Positions 53,101-62,813 of a stretch of DNA of 64,000 nt are shown here, piece after piece. Every line of letters begins with the position of its first letter. Position 1 is the first letter of the stretch. Position numbers and translations under genes: made by a program. The notes below the pieces were generated by a model. The model was given only the letters and a program-made list of their open reading frames with translations. It was not told the origin of the DNA and ran no database searches. The stretch lies in contig NC_083572.1 in NCBI RefSeq assembly GCF_027579695.1, forward strand, positions 19,609,421 to 19,673,420, given 5' to 3'. This DNA is from Neoarius graeffei (lineage: Eukaryota > Chordata > Actinopteri > Siluriformes > Ariidae).

Positions 53101-54246
53101 GGGCGGCACGGTGGTGTAGTGGTTAGCGCTGTCGCCTCACAGCAAGAAGGTCCTGGGTTCGAGCCCCGGGGCCGGCGGGGGCCTTTCTGTGTGGAGTTTG
53201 CATGTTCTCCCCGTGTCCGCGTGGGTTTCCTCCGGGTGCTCCGGTTTCCCCCACAGTCCAAAGACATGCAGGTTAGGTTAACTGGTGACTCTAAATTGAC
53301 CGTAGGTGTGAATGTGAGTGTGAATGGTTGTCTGTGTCTATGTGTCAGCCCTGTGATGACCTGGCGACTTGTCCAGGGTGTACCCCGCCTTTCGCCCGTA
53401 GTCAGCTGGGATAGGCTCCAGCTTGCCTGCGACCCTGTAGAAGGATAAAGCGGCTAGAGATAATGAGATGAGATGAGATGAGATGAGTTCAGTCAGGGTG
53501 GCACGGTGGTGTAGTGGTTAGCGCTGTCGCCTCACAGCAAGAAGTTCGAGCCCCGGGGCCGGCGAGGGCCTTTCTGTGCGGAGTTTGCATGTTCTCCCCG
53601 TGTCCGCATGGGTTTCCTCCGGGTGCTCCGGTTTCCCCCACAGTCCAAAGACATGCAGGTTAGGTTAACTGGTGACTCTAAATTGACCGTAGGTGTGAAT
53701 GGTTGTCTGTGTCTATGTGTCAGCCCTGTGATGACCTGGCGACTTGTCCAGGGTGTACCCCGCCTTTCGCCCATAGTCAGCTGGGATAGGCTCCAGCTTG
53801 CCTGCGACCCTGTAGAAGGATAAAGCGGCTAGAGATAATGAGATGAGATGAGATGAGTTCAGTCAGGGCGGCACGGTGGTGTAGTGGTTAGCGCTGTCGC
53901 CTCACAGCAAGAAGGTCTGGGTTCGAGCCCCATGGCCGGCGAGGGCCTTTCTGTGTGGAGTTTGCATGTTCTCCCCGTGTCCGCGTGGGTTTCCTCCGGG
54001 TGCTCCGGTTTCCCCCACAGTCCAAAGACATGCAGGTTAGGTTAACTGGTGACTATAAATTGACCGTAGGTGTGAATGTGAGTGTGAATGGTTGTCTGTG
54101 TCTATGTGTCAGCCCTGTGATGACCTGGCGACTTGTCCAGGGTGTACCCCGCCTTTCGCCCGTAGTCAGCTGGGATAGGCTCCAGCTTGCCTGCGACCCT
54201 GTAGAACAGGATAAAGCGGCTAGAGATAATGAGATGAGATGAGATG
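53101..54246 (+). repeat. Tandem triplet of Mermaid-like SINEs
   Basis: Three plus-strand SINEs head-to-tail at about 53101-53484, 53495-53854 and 53865-54246. Each has a tRNA-like head and GATGA tail. They are separated by, and flanked with, the same GTTCAGTCAGG sequence (53092, 53487, 53857 and 54249 on). The units differ by small indels: unit 2 lacks GAATGTGAGT and a CCTGG in the head, and unit 3 has one changed base in CTATAAATTG. Confidence 0.93.
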
Positions 54247-55246
54247 AGTTCAGTCAGGTGGGTAGAGCAGAAAAAGTGTTCTACCTTAAAACATTTCCAA
54301 AGCTGAGAAAGTGTTAGCGTGAGCAGTTCCGTAGTCTGATGGCTTGTGGGTAGAAACCATCTGTGAAACTGCTGGTTCGAGTCTGGCTGCTCCTTTACCT
54401 CCTGCCAAACAGCAACAGTGTGAAAATCTGTGCATAAATTAGAAGAACAACAACAACTTTATGCATCACGTACACTTAAGCACAGTCCTCTCTGCATTTA
54501 ACCTATCTGAACCAGGAAACACACACACACACAAGTGAGCAATGAGCACACACACACATACCCAGAGCAGTGGCAGCTATGCTACAGCGCCTGGGGAGCA
54601 GTTAAGGGTGGCACTTCAGCCCAAGGCTGCCCCACGTTAACCTAACCGCATGTCTTTGAACTGTGGAGGCACCCAGAGGAAATTATTAGTTAACCACAGT
54701 TTGTGTACTTGGTCATTTTATGCTAAAACATAACTCTGTAACTTTCAGCCTTGTTACTCATTTAAGAGCAAAATGCAGCCAGTGTTAACAAAGAAACCCA
54801 GGGGAAGAAAGTATGTGTGATGGGTTAACACATCTAAATGGTTAAAAGCATGTAGATTCAATGCTGGAAATGATACTGAGTGAACTTTGATGAATTGACA
54901 CTAATCCATTTACTTGAGCTGGGCATTAATACTGGACTATGATCAGCTTTTTATAACATTTATGTCATTCATGTGCCTTATACAAGCTAGAATCAAATCA
55001 AATCAAGTTTATTTGTACAGCGCTTTTAACAATAAACATTGTCGCAAAGCAGCTTTACAGAATTTGAACGACTTAAAACATGAGCTAATTTTATCCCTAA
55101 TCTATCCCCTCTATCCATTTTTTCCCTTAGTACAGGTTCCACATTTGAGGTGGGATGTTATGAAAGAATTATACAACCATGAATTTAAAAACCAAAGGAC
55201 CAAGCTTGGAAGATACTGGGTTAGAAAGACTACGTGATTTCTTTCT
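54247..55246. other. Repeat-derived non-coding sequence
   Basis: Contains a dispersed repeat at 54440-54680 related to 39158-39310 (CATTTAACCTATCTGAACC, (AC)n, GCGCCTGGGGAGCAG) and an L2-like LINE 3' end on the minus strand at 54985-55125 (CAAGTTTATTTGTACAGCGC). No gene is recognised. Confidence 0.7.
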
Positions 55247-55553
55247 TTGGGTGGCATGGTGGTGCAGTGGTTAGCACTGTTGCCTCACAGCAAGAAGGTT
55301 CCAAGTTTGAACCTCACAGCTGACAGGAGCCTTTCTGTGTGGAGTTTGCGTGTTCTCCTCGTGTCTGCATGGGTTTCTTCTGAGTGCTCCAGTTTCCTCC
55401 ACAGTCCAAAGACATGTGGATTAGGTAAAAATACCCAGCCACTGGGTTTGTACAAGACAGTGCATACTTAGTGCTGGTCCCAAGCCCAGATAAACTGGGG
55501 AGGGTTGTGTCAGGAAGGGCATCCAGTGTAAAAACCTATGCCAAATTTGAAGG
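55247..55553 (+). mobile_element. SINE head joined to RTE-like LINE 5' leader sequence
   Basis: 55247-55425 is a diverged Mermaid-like SINE head (GGTGGCATGGTGGTGCAGTG to GTCCAAAGACATG). 55430-55553 matches the 5' leader of the RTE-like LINE at 38740-38850 (CCAGCCACTGGG, GGTCCCAAGCCC and GTCAGGAAGGGCATCCAG). There is no coding content. Confidence 0.75.
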
Positions 55554-55916
55554 CCCAAACTTAGGGTGACCAGACGTCCCAGTTTTACCGGGACAGTCCC
55601 GATTTGGGGTTGTGTGTCCCGAGTCCCGACAAAAGTCTGTCGGGACACGGATATGTCCCGGTTTTTGCCACTCGCGATGTTTGCGACTGAGCAGCATGGG
55701 AATCATTAGCGGAGAAATGCCTGCATTTACTATTTTGATGAATTGACAGGAATCGCAAACTTTCCTGGTTACTGCCCCCTGGCCCTGTGGCATGGATGTT
55801 TATTTAGCCACATTATTCCAGACAACAGAACGTGTTGCCATGCAACAATAAAATAAACATTAACTGGCGCGAATGTTCTTTGTCTAGCAGCTAGCAGCAG
55901 TAATGCCGCAGCAATT

Positions 55917-56016
55917 ATGCCGAAAAGAAAATGTACCTTTTCCAAAGATTTACAGGGCACCTACCCCTTCCTCCGAGAGGTGCAGAACAATGCGCACGAA
56001 GCCTACTGCACACACT
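55917..56016 (+). pseudogene. hAT transposase first exon
   Basis: ATG 55917 gives MPKRKCTFSKDLQGTYPFLR and ends YCTHC just before a GTAAGT donor at 56017. Basic start plus a CxxC pair matches the N-termini of fish hAT transposases. No acceptor or catalytic exon is found within the element. Confidence 0.65.
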
Positions 56017-56121
56017 GTAAGTGCTTTGTTCTTGTACTGAGTTGGGTAGCCTATGTTGCAAATGCTGTGCGCTCCTGTGGGGGCTTTCCTCGGGCTGTCT
56101 CCCCTCTCCTCCTTTATTGCT

Positions 56122-56735
56122 GAGAGAGGCCCTTCATATAATCTTTTTTTATTCACCTTGTTATCCCGAGATAACGACATAATTAATTCAGGATCTCGAG
56201 AAAACAACACAACTAATTCGAGATCTTGAGAAAATAAAACCATTATTCCGTGATCTCGAGAAAACAAAACAATTATTTCATGATCTCAGCTGGATCACTG
56301 TATCTCCATCGGTAGAGACGAAGCCGGGCCAGTCTTCTGCGGAGGTGCCGCGGACTAATTTTGAAATTATCCCTTATTAAAAGACTTAATGCAATCTCTC
56401 CCTGTGTCAACCCCTTATCAAAATATTGCCTTATTAGGTGATCGATTATTCCAGACATTCTAATGACCAAAGTTGCGTCTATACAGAATGAGAAATAGCC
56501 CCAAAGTCGCATATCACAAGTCTCTTGGCGTACCTGAATGAACCATTCCTCAGCTGTTTACTCGAGATCATGGAATAATTGTTTTGTTTTCTCGAGATCT
56601 CGGAATAACGGTTTTGTTTTCTCGAGATCTCGAATTAGTTGTGTTGTTTTCTCGAGATCCTGAATTAATTATGTCGTTATCTCGGGATAACAAGGTGAAT
56701 AAAAAAAAGGATTATATGAACGGCCTCTCGGCTTC
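56122..56735. mobile_element. DNA transposon with ~150 bp inverted repeats built of sub-repeats
   Basis: 56122-56290 and 56560-56735 are inverted copies. Their outer ends read GAGAGGCCCTTCATATAATC and, complemented, GAGAGGCCGTTCATATAATC. Each repeat holds three to four copies of a CTCGAGAAAACAAAAC/ATTATTCCG-type unit. The core (56290-56540) contains a small minus-strand frame. No clear target duplication found, so the superfamily is open. Confidence 0.7.
56273..56512 (-). pseudogene. HTH-like N-terminus of an integrase-type transposase
   Basis: Minus strand, 80 codons, with IDHLIRQYFDKGLTQGEIA and ISPRHLRRRLARLRLYRW, an HTH pattern seen at the N-terminus of several eukaryotic rve-integrase transposases. 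The catalytic core is absent. Assignment is by motif resemblance only. Confidence 0.45.
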
Positions 56736-57326
56736 CGTAGTATATATTCTCAAATCACTTGTCTCTTTTTTGTTTCTGTTTAACATACCATTCTGACAGT
56801 TTGGCCATATTGAACAGCTTGTTGCACCTTCCATTAAAGTGTTCACTTTTGTACACATCTTCTTGCTTTATTCATTCAGTTGTGGGGAATGGTTAGTAAG
56901 GTTGATTCTGACCTAGGCTATGTTGAGGTCACATATCTACTTTTTAAGTTCATGCTATAGTGCATACAATTTTAGAGATATAGCCTACATGTGCATATGC
57001 ATTCTTCTTGGTGTTCTCACAAACAGGTGAAATAAATCAGTTTAAATTTGGCCTATGGACATAGCCTGGCCTATTCTCAGCCATTACAAAATCTGTTGTC
57101 TGACCATAATTTAACTGATCTGTATACCACTATGCTACTAGATAACAAAATGCCTGTTTGTTTTATTTCATGTGAGATGTTGATAAATGTGAGCTTCAAC
57201 AAAATGATAAGAGCACCTCTCTGAGTGTCACGTTTACGTAAAAAAAAGGTGTGCGAGCACGAGCATGGTCGCGCGCAAAAGTGTCCCGGTTTCAGACTAG
57301 GGAAATCTGGTCACCCTACCCAAACT

Positions 57327-57875
57327 GGTTATTTACCTTCTGAAAATAAAGTCATTATTATGTTTCTTTCTTTAATTTGAAAACTGCAAAAAGACCAGGC
57401 AACTTTATTCCAATCTTGCAACAACCTGTCTAGTTTCAGCAAACCTGTACTCACTGGAACCTCAGATTTCTGTTCTTGGCTGACAAGAGTGGAACCCAAT
57501 GAGATGTTCTGCTGTTGTAGCCCATCTGCCTTAATGTGCTGCATGTTCAGAATTGCTTTTCTACTCACCACGGATGTAAAGAGTGGTTATTTGAGTTACT
57601 AAATCCTTCCTGTCAGCTTGACCTGACCTCCTCCTGATTGCTCTCATCCTCTAGAACTCATGCTCATTATATGTTTCTTTTGTTTTTTTGCACTGTTTTG
57701 AGTAAACTCAATAGATGTTAAAATCTAAACAGATCAACAGTCTCTGAAATGCTTAAACCAGCCTGCCTGTCACAAAAACATTCCATGGCCAGAAATCAGA
57801 GATTGCATTTCCCCCCTAGGTTGGTGTTTCATGGAATATTAACTGAAGTTCTTTACTTGTATCTGCATGATTGGA
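57327..57875. other. Unassigned sequence downstream of ETV5
   Basis: No gene recognised; the minus-strand frame at 57329-57571 lacks motifs. Possibly unique host flank. Confidence 0.5.
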
Positions 57876-58032
57876 TAATTGTAGTGTAGATAAATATAGG
57901 CTAATCTGTAATGTGACTTTTTTGTGATGTCATTCAGTCTCGGAAGGACAACACTGCAAGGTTTAAGTGAAGCAAAAACGTTTATTGTACCCAGTACAGA
58001 AATAATGCTTAATAGTGGATGTAAAGGTTACC
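57876..58032. repeat. Left copy of a ~155 bp direct duplication
   Basis: Matches 61487-61647 over its length with scattered differences and small indels. Shared blocks include AATATAGGCTAATCTGTAATG, CAACACTGCAAGGTTTAAG and TTTATTGTACCCAGTACAG, up to GGTTACCCTTAAA. The pair brackets the LINE at 58033-61486. The right copy lies in the ETV5 3' region. Confidence 0.88.
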
Positions 58033-59127
58033 CTTAAACCCAATGCTCATCGCTGTCATTGTCGGCTGTCCATTGCTAGCAACGATGACTGCTTCATTAG
58101 GATGCAGAGAAATGCAGATGGGCTGCGAGACCCACACCAGAACGAAAGAGTGGTGGCACGAATGGCCTGGCTGAGCTGCCATGGAATGTCTGGTTTTGTG
58201 AGCCCTCGTATACTCCCTTTGACACTTGTCTTCAATTGTGGACACTGAGCTTTTAATTATGCTTTGCCATGTCGATCTATCTGAGGCATCCCTTTCCCAT
58301 GTCTGATTGATAATTCTGGCCTTTTTCATGTTCCTCTTCAAGACATCTTTGTACCTCAGTTTCTGTCCTCCTTGTCTCCTCTTTCCGAGGTTCAGTTCTG
58401 TGTAGAAAATGGCTTTGGGTAGTCATGTGTCAGGCATGCACCAGATATGTCCAGCCTAATGAAGTTGGGAGGCTGTGATCAGGGTTTCCAGGCTTACTGT
58501 ACTGGCTCGCCTGAGGACTTCTACATTGGGGACCTTGTCCTGCCATGTTATTTTGAGGATTTGATGCAGGTGTCGGAATTGTAGCCTGGTCAGTTTCTTG
58601 AAATGTTTATGGTAGAGTGTCATGCATTCAGTGGCATAAAGCAGAGATGGTAAGACTGAAGCATTATATACTTTCAACTTGGTGGTTCTTTTGATGTCAT
58701 GATGAGACCATAGTTGCTCTTGTAATGCACTGAAGGCTTTGGGGACAGCTTGAATCCTGTGGTCTACCTACAAGTCTGATGAGTTTGTGTTGGTAACTGC
58801 ACTGCCTAGATACATGAAACTCCCAGAACTCCTAAGAGGCATTCCATTGACCAAAACAACTTTGTTTGGCCTTGCTTGTGGCTCAGGTGAGGGTTGGAAG
58901 AGGAGTTCTGTTTTCATGGTATTGATTTTCAACCCAAAGAGGATTGCAGCTAAGGCAAAGCGATCAACGATTTACTGCATGTCATCCAAATCTGTTGCAA
59001 CAAATGCAGAGTCATCTGCATACAGCAGTTCTCATGCAAATTTGCCAAGTTTTGTTTGAGGACTTGAGTCTGGCAAGATTGAACGGTTTGCCTTCCGATC
59101 GAGTACTGATGTAGACTCCTTTATCTA

Positions 59128-60936
59128 CAGTGGTACTTGAAAGTTTGTGAACCCTTTAGAATTTTCTATATTTCTGCATAAATGTGACCTAAAACATCAT
59201 TAGATTTTCACACAAGTCCTAAAAGTAAATAAAGAGAACCCAGTTAAACAAATGAGACAAAAATATTATACTTGGTCATTTATTTATTGAGGAAAATGAT
59301 CCAGTATTACACATCTGTGAGTGGTAAAAGTACAATGGTGCTTGAAAGCTTGTGAACCCTTTAGAATTTTCTATATTTCTGCATAAATATGACCTAAAAC
59401 ATCATCAGGTTTTCACACAAGTCCTAAAGGTAGATAAAAAGAACCCAGTTAAACAAATGAGACAAAAATATTATACTTGGTCATTTATTTATTGAGGAAA
59501 ATGATTCAATATTACATATCTGTGAGTGGCAAAAGTATGTGAACCTCTAGGATTAGCAGTTAATTTGAAGGTGAAATTAGAGTCAGGTGCATTCAATCAA
59601 TGGGATGACAATCAGGTGTAAGTGGGCACCCTGTTTTATTTAAAGAACAGGGATCTATCAAAGTCTGATCTTCACAACACGTTTGTGGAAGTGTATCATG
59701 GCACAAACAAAGGAGTTTTCTGAGGACCTCAGAAAAAGCATTGTTGATGCTCATCAGGCTGAAAAAGGTTACAAAACCATCTCTAAAGAGTTTGGACTCC
59801 AACAATCCACAGTCAGACAGATTATGTACAGATGAAGGAGATTCAAGACCATTGTTACCCTCCCCAGGAGTGGTCAACCAATAAAGATCACTCCAAGAGC
59901 AAGGCGTGTAATAGTCAGCGAGGTCACAAAGGACCCCAGGGTAACTTCTAAGCAACTGAAGGCCTATCTCACATTGGCTAATGTTAATGTTCATGAGTCC
60001 ACCATCAGGAGAACACTGAACAACAATGGTATGCATGGCAGGGTTGCAAGGAGAAAGCCACTGCTCTCCAAAAAGAACATTGCTGCTCATCTGCAGTTTG
60101 CTAAAGATCACATGGACAAGCCAGAAGGCTATTGGAAAAAATGTTTTGTGAACGGATTAGACCAAAATAGAACATTTTGGTTTAAATGAGAAGTGTTATG
60201 TTTGAAGAAAGTAAAACACTGCATTCCGGCATAAGAACCTTATCCCATCTGTGAAACTTGGTGGTAGTAGTATCATGGTTTGGGCCTGTTTTGCTGCATC
60301 TGGGCCAGGACGGCTTGCCATTATTGATGGAACAATGAATTCTGAATTATACCAGCAAATTTTAAAGGAAAATGTCATGACATCTGTCCATGAACTGAAT
60401 CTCAAGAGAAGGTGGGTCATGCAGCAAGACAACGACCCTAAGCACACAAGTCGTTCTACCAAAGAATGGTTAAAGAAGAATAAAGTTAATGTTTTGAATG
60501 GCCAAGTCAAAGTCCTGATCTTAATCCAATCGAAATGTTGTGGAAGGACCTGAAGCGAGCAGTTCATGTGAGGAAACCCATCAACATCCCAGAGTTGAAG
60601 CTGTTCTGTCAGGAGGAATGGGCTAAAATTCCTCCAAGCCAGTGTGCAGGACTATCAACAGTTACTGGAAATGTTTAGTTGCAGTTATTGCTGCACAAGG
60701 GGGTCACACCAGACACTGAAAGCAAAGGTTCACATACTTTTGCCACTCACAGATATGTAATATTGGATCATTTTCCTCAATAAATAAATGACCAAGTATA
60801 ATATTTTTGCCTCATTTGTTTAACTGGGTTCTCTTTATCTACTTTTAGGACTTGTGTGAAAATCTGATGTTTTGGGTCATATTAATGCAGAAATATAGAA
60901 AATTCTAATGGGTTCACGAACTTTCAAGCACCACTG
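59128..60936 (+). mobile_element. Tc1/mariner element with a doubled left terminal repeat
   Basis: TA at 59126-59127 and 60937-60938. A first left terminal repeat (59128-59330) is followed by TA and a second left terminal repeat starting CAATGGTGCTTGAAAG at 59333. There is only one right repeat. Same family as 28773-30381, opposite orientation. Confidence 0.92.
59698..60719 (+). pseudogene. Tc1 transposase (broken)
   Basis: ATG 59698 begins MAQTKEFSEDLRKSIVDAH. HTH: KTISKEFGLQQSTVRQI, then a TGA near 59833. Second HTH: ANVNVHESTIRRTLNN. DDE core: MVWACFAASGPGRLAIIDG and VMQQDNDPKHTS, with the NPIE region frameshifted near 60500 and terminal GGHTRH at about 60716. Several frameshifts make it inactive; the N-terminal start is better preserved than in the copy at 28773-30381. 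Confidence 0.9.
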
Positions 60937-61105
60937 TAGGTTAGTGCCCATAGTCTCTAGGACTGCTGTAAGGTAGAGTATAAACAATGTTGGGGCAAGA
61001 ACGCATCCCTGTTTGACACCATGATTGACAGGAAAAGCTTCACTAATGTCTCCTCCAATCAAAACCTTCCCAGACATGTTCTGACGGAAGAGCTTAATGA
61101 ATTAT

Positions 61106-61470
61106 CTCATCTCATTATCTCTAGCCGCTTTATCCTTCTACAGGGTCGCAGGCAAGCTGGAGCCTATCCCAGCTGACTACGGGCGAAAGGCGGGGTACAC
61201 CCTGGACAAGTCACCAGGTCATCACAGGGCTGACACACAGACAACCATTCACACTCACATTCACACCTACGGTCAATTTTAGAGTCACCAGTTAACCTAA
61301 CCTGCATGTCTTTGGACTGTGGGGGAAACCGGAGCACCCGGAGGAAACCCACGCGGACACGGGGAGAACATGCAAACTCCGCACAGAAAGGCCCTCGTCG
61401 GCCACGGGGCTCGAACCCGGACCTTCTTGCTGTGAGGTGACAGCGCTAACCACTACACCACCGTGCCGCC
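61106..61470 (-). mobile_element. Mermaid-like SINE next to the ETV5 3' end
   Basis: Minus-strand, tail at left. Perfect 14-base duplication GCTTAATGAATTAT at 61092-61105 and 61471-61484. Its insertion point is inside the LINE, close to the LINE's truncated 5' end. Confidence 0.95.
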
Positions 61471-61486
61471 GCTTAATGAATTATAG

Positions 61487-61647
61487 TGGAGAAAAATATA
61501 GGCTAATCTGTAATGTAACTTTGTGATGATATTCTGTCTCAGAAGAACAACACTGCAAGGTTTAAGTGAAGCAGAAATGTTTATTGTACCCAGTACAGAT
61601 TATAAACGCTGAATAGTGGATGTAAAGGTTACCCTTAAATCCAATGT
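61487..61647. repeat. Right copy of the ~155 bp direct duplication
   Basis: See the left copy at 57876-58032. On the minus strand this copy contains the only canonical AATAAA between the ETV5 stop codon and the LINE (complement at 61580-61585). Confidence 0.88.
61580..61585 (-). terminator. Candidate polyadenylation signal of ETV5
   Basis: AATAAA on the minus strand, 1,028 bases downstream of the stop codon and the only exact hexamer in 61560-62612. Cleavage would fall at about 61555-61570. Inference from sequence only. Confidence 0.5.
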
Positions 61648-62612
61648 TACAGAGCTGATGTCCCACTGAAAGGTTATACCATTTAAAGTACAAGATTCTA
61701 TGGCTCAGCAGTTACTGGAGCATCTTTGTAATGCAGGCTTACTGCAATGCTTAAGTTATTAGATTGTCAGATACATTTCTTTTAAATCCACATTTGTCCA
61801 AGGTTTTTCTTTTAAAATGTAGGAATTCAGACCCCTCAGATATTAAGTTTTTTTTTAAAAAGAGAAACGCTTTGATTGCGTGTTTAGACATAGCCCAAGT
61901 TTCCACTATGTAAATTTAAGATAAAAGGTCTGATACATAGCTTGTACAACAATGAAAACAAATGCAGGCTTTGCAAAAATATACTTATATAATTATACAT
62001 ATAGATTTTACTCTTTCAATATTCCTACAAAAGCAGAAACACTTTTTCCAGGCCTGTGATAAAAGCATGTGAAACTTGCGTGGCTAGAATAATATACAAA
62101 CCTTTCATTAAAACAAGTTACATACTTTAATAAAATTCAGCATTTGATAGCATAGAATTTTAGAAATAGCACTTAAGTACAGAGCTGAAAAATACACAGC
62201 AGGTTCTACACAAGAAACAGTGCACAAAAGCCATCTTAGAATATTTATAGAGATTTATACATAGAAAACCTGAAGCTGGTTTTAAAAAATACTGCAGAGC
62301 CCATTTTAGTGTCGGCTGATTTAAAAAAAAGCCCGCAAGACAAAACGTGCATTACAGTAATGTGTGTGTGCTTGGTGAAAACAGTTCAAATGAGACAAGT
62401 ATGGAAGGACTGAAAATTCTCAAATAAGAAAGCATTTATATTAAAAAAAAAAAAATATATATATATCATACATACAAGCATGTGTTATATATTTATACAT
62501 GCCAGTAATTCAGCTTCATGTGTCAGGAGGAAGTGATGGGGCATGTGGATCAGTGGGCGGAGGGGATTCAGGAGTCCAAACGGAGATGAAAGCAGGACAG
62601 AAAGTGTAGCTG
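61586..62612 (-). other. etv5: ETV5 3' untranslated region
   Basis: About 1 kb, AT-rich, following the ETV5 stop codon. No transposon is recognised in the part 61650-62612, unlike everything to its left. Includes an A/AT run at 62443-62467. Confidence 0.65.
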
Positions 62613-62813
62613 TCAGGGAAAGACAGCCCTGCCATCTACATAAGAGGCTCTGCTGGTTTCATTGTAGTGGGAGAGAGGAACGGTGTCATCCTCAGGGACC
62701 TGCATCCCATCAGGGTCGGCTTTTAGGCTTGGCCTCTGGTTATCTGGGAAGGCCATGGAGAAGAGAGCTTCTGGGTCACACACAAACTTGTACACGTACC
62801 GCTCACCTGCGAC
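62613..62813 (-). CDS. etv5: ETV5 last coding exon
   Basis: Acceptor AACACAG; stop TGA at 62613-62615. Encodes [31 protein letters not shown] and a short tail with [10 protein letters not shown] ending DGRAVFP. The family's usual C-terminal extension of about 15 residues is replaced. Confidence 0.93.
   Translation of the reverse strand, partial: VAGERYVYKFVCDPEALFSMAFPDNQRPSLKADPDGMQVPEDDTVPLSHYNETSRASYVDGRAVFP

Larger units (their letters stand above)
55562..57318 (+). mobile_element. hAT element with TAGGGTGACCAGA ends
   Basis: Ends TAGGGTGACCAGA (55562-55574) and TCTGGTCACCCTA (57306-57318), with a perfect 8-base duplication CCCAAACT (55554-55561 and 57319-57326). GTCCCGGTTT-type subterminal repeats occur at both ends. 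It encodes only a first transposase exon (55917-56016) and carries a second element with long inverted repeats (about 56122-56735). Sequence 56740-57300 has no recognised gene. Confidence 0.9.
58040..61090 (-). pseudogene. Reverse transcriptase of the LINE near ETV5
   Basis: Reading leftward: MSGKVLIGGDISEAF and GVKQGCVLAPTLFILYLTAVL (61090-60950), then the Tc1 insertion. Beyond it are the catalytic ELLYADDSAFVATD near 59005-59045, GLKINTMKTELLFQPS, SVLPSLLYATECMTLY, LTRLQFRHLHQILKITWQDK and NMKKARIINQTWERDASDRS. Stops and frameshifts are frequent. The LYADD box and ITWQDKVPN motif place it among APE-type LINEs. Confidence 0.85.
58033..61486 (-). mobile_element. Non-LTR retrotransposon fragment split by Tc1 and SINE insertions
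   Basis: Minus-strand LINE ORF2 C-terminal half, about 1.3 kb net. It is interrupted by a Tc1 element at 59128-60936 (TA duplicated) and a SINE at 61106-61470. Clade not determined. Confidence 0.85.

Noticed and set aside
53119..53448. Protein-coding gene families suggested by the recurring ~100-residue frames (also at 2300, 3381, 53532 and 53955)
   Set aside because: These frames are translations of the Mermaid-like SINE, which is non-coding; they recur wherever the SINE does, on either strand.
53101..54246. CRISPR-like array
   Set aside because: Direct repeats of ~370 bp with tRNA-like heads are SINEs; the spacers are a single repeated 11-mer, and the genome is a vertebrate.
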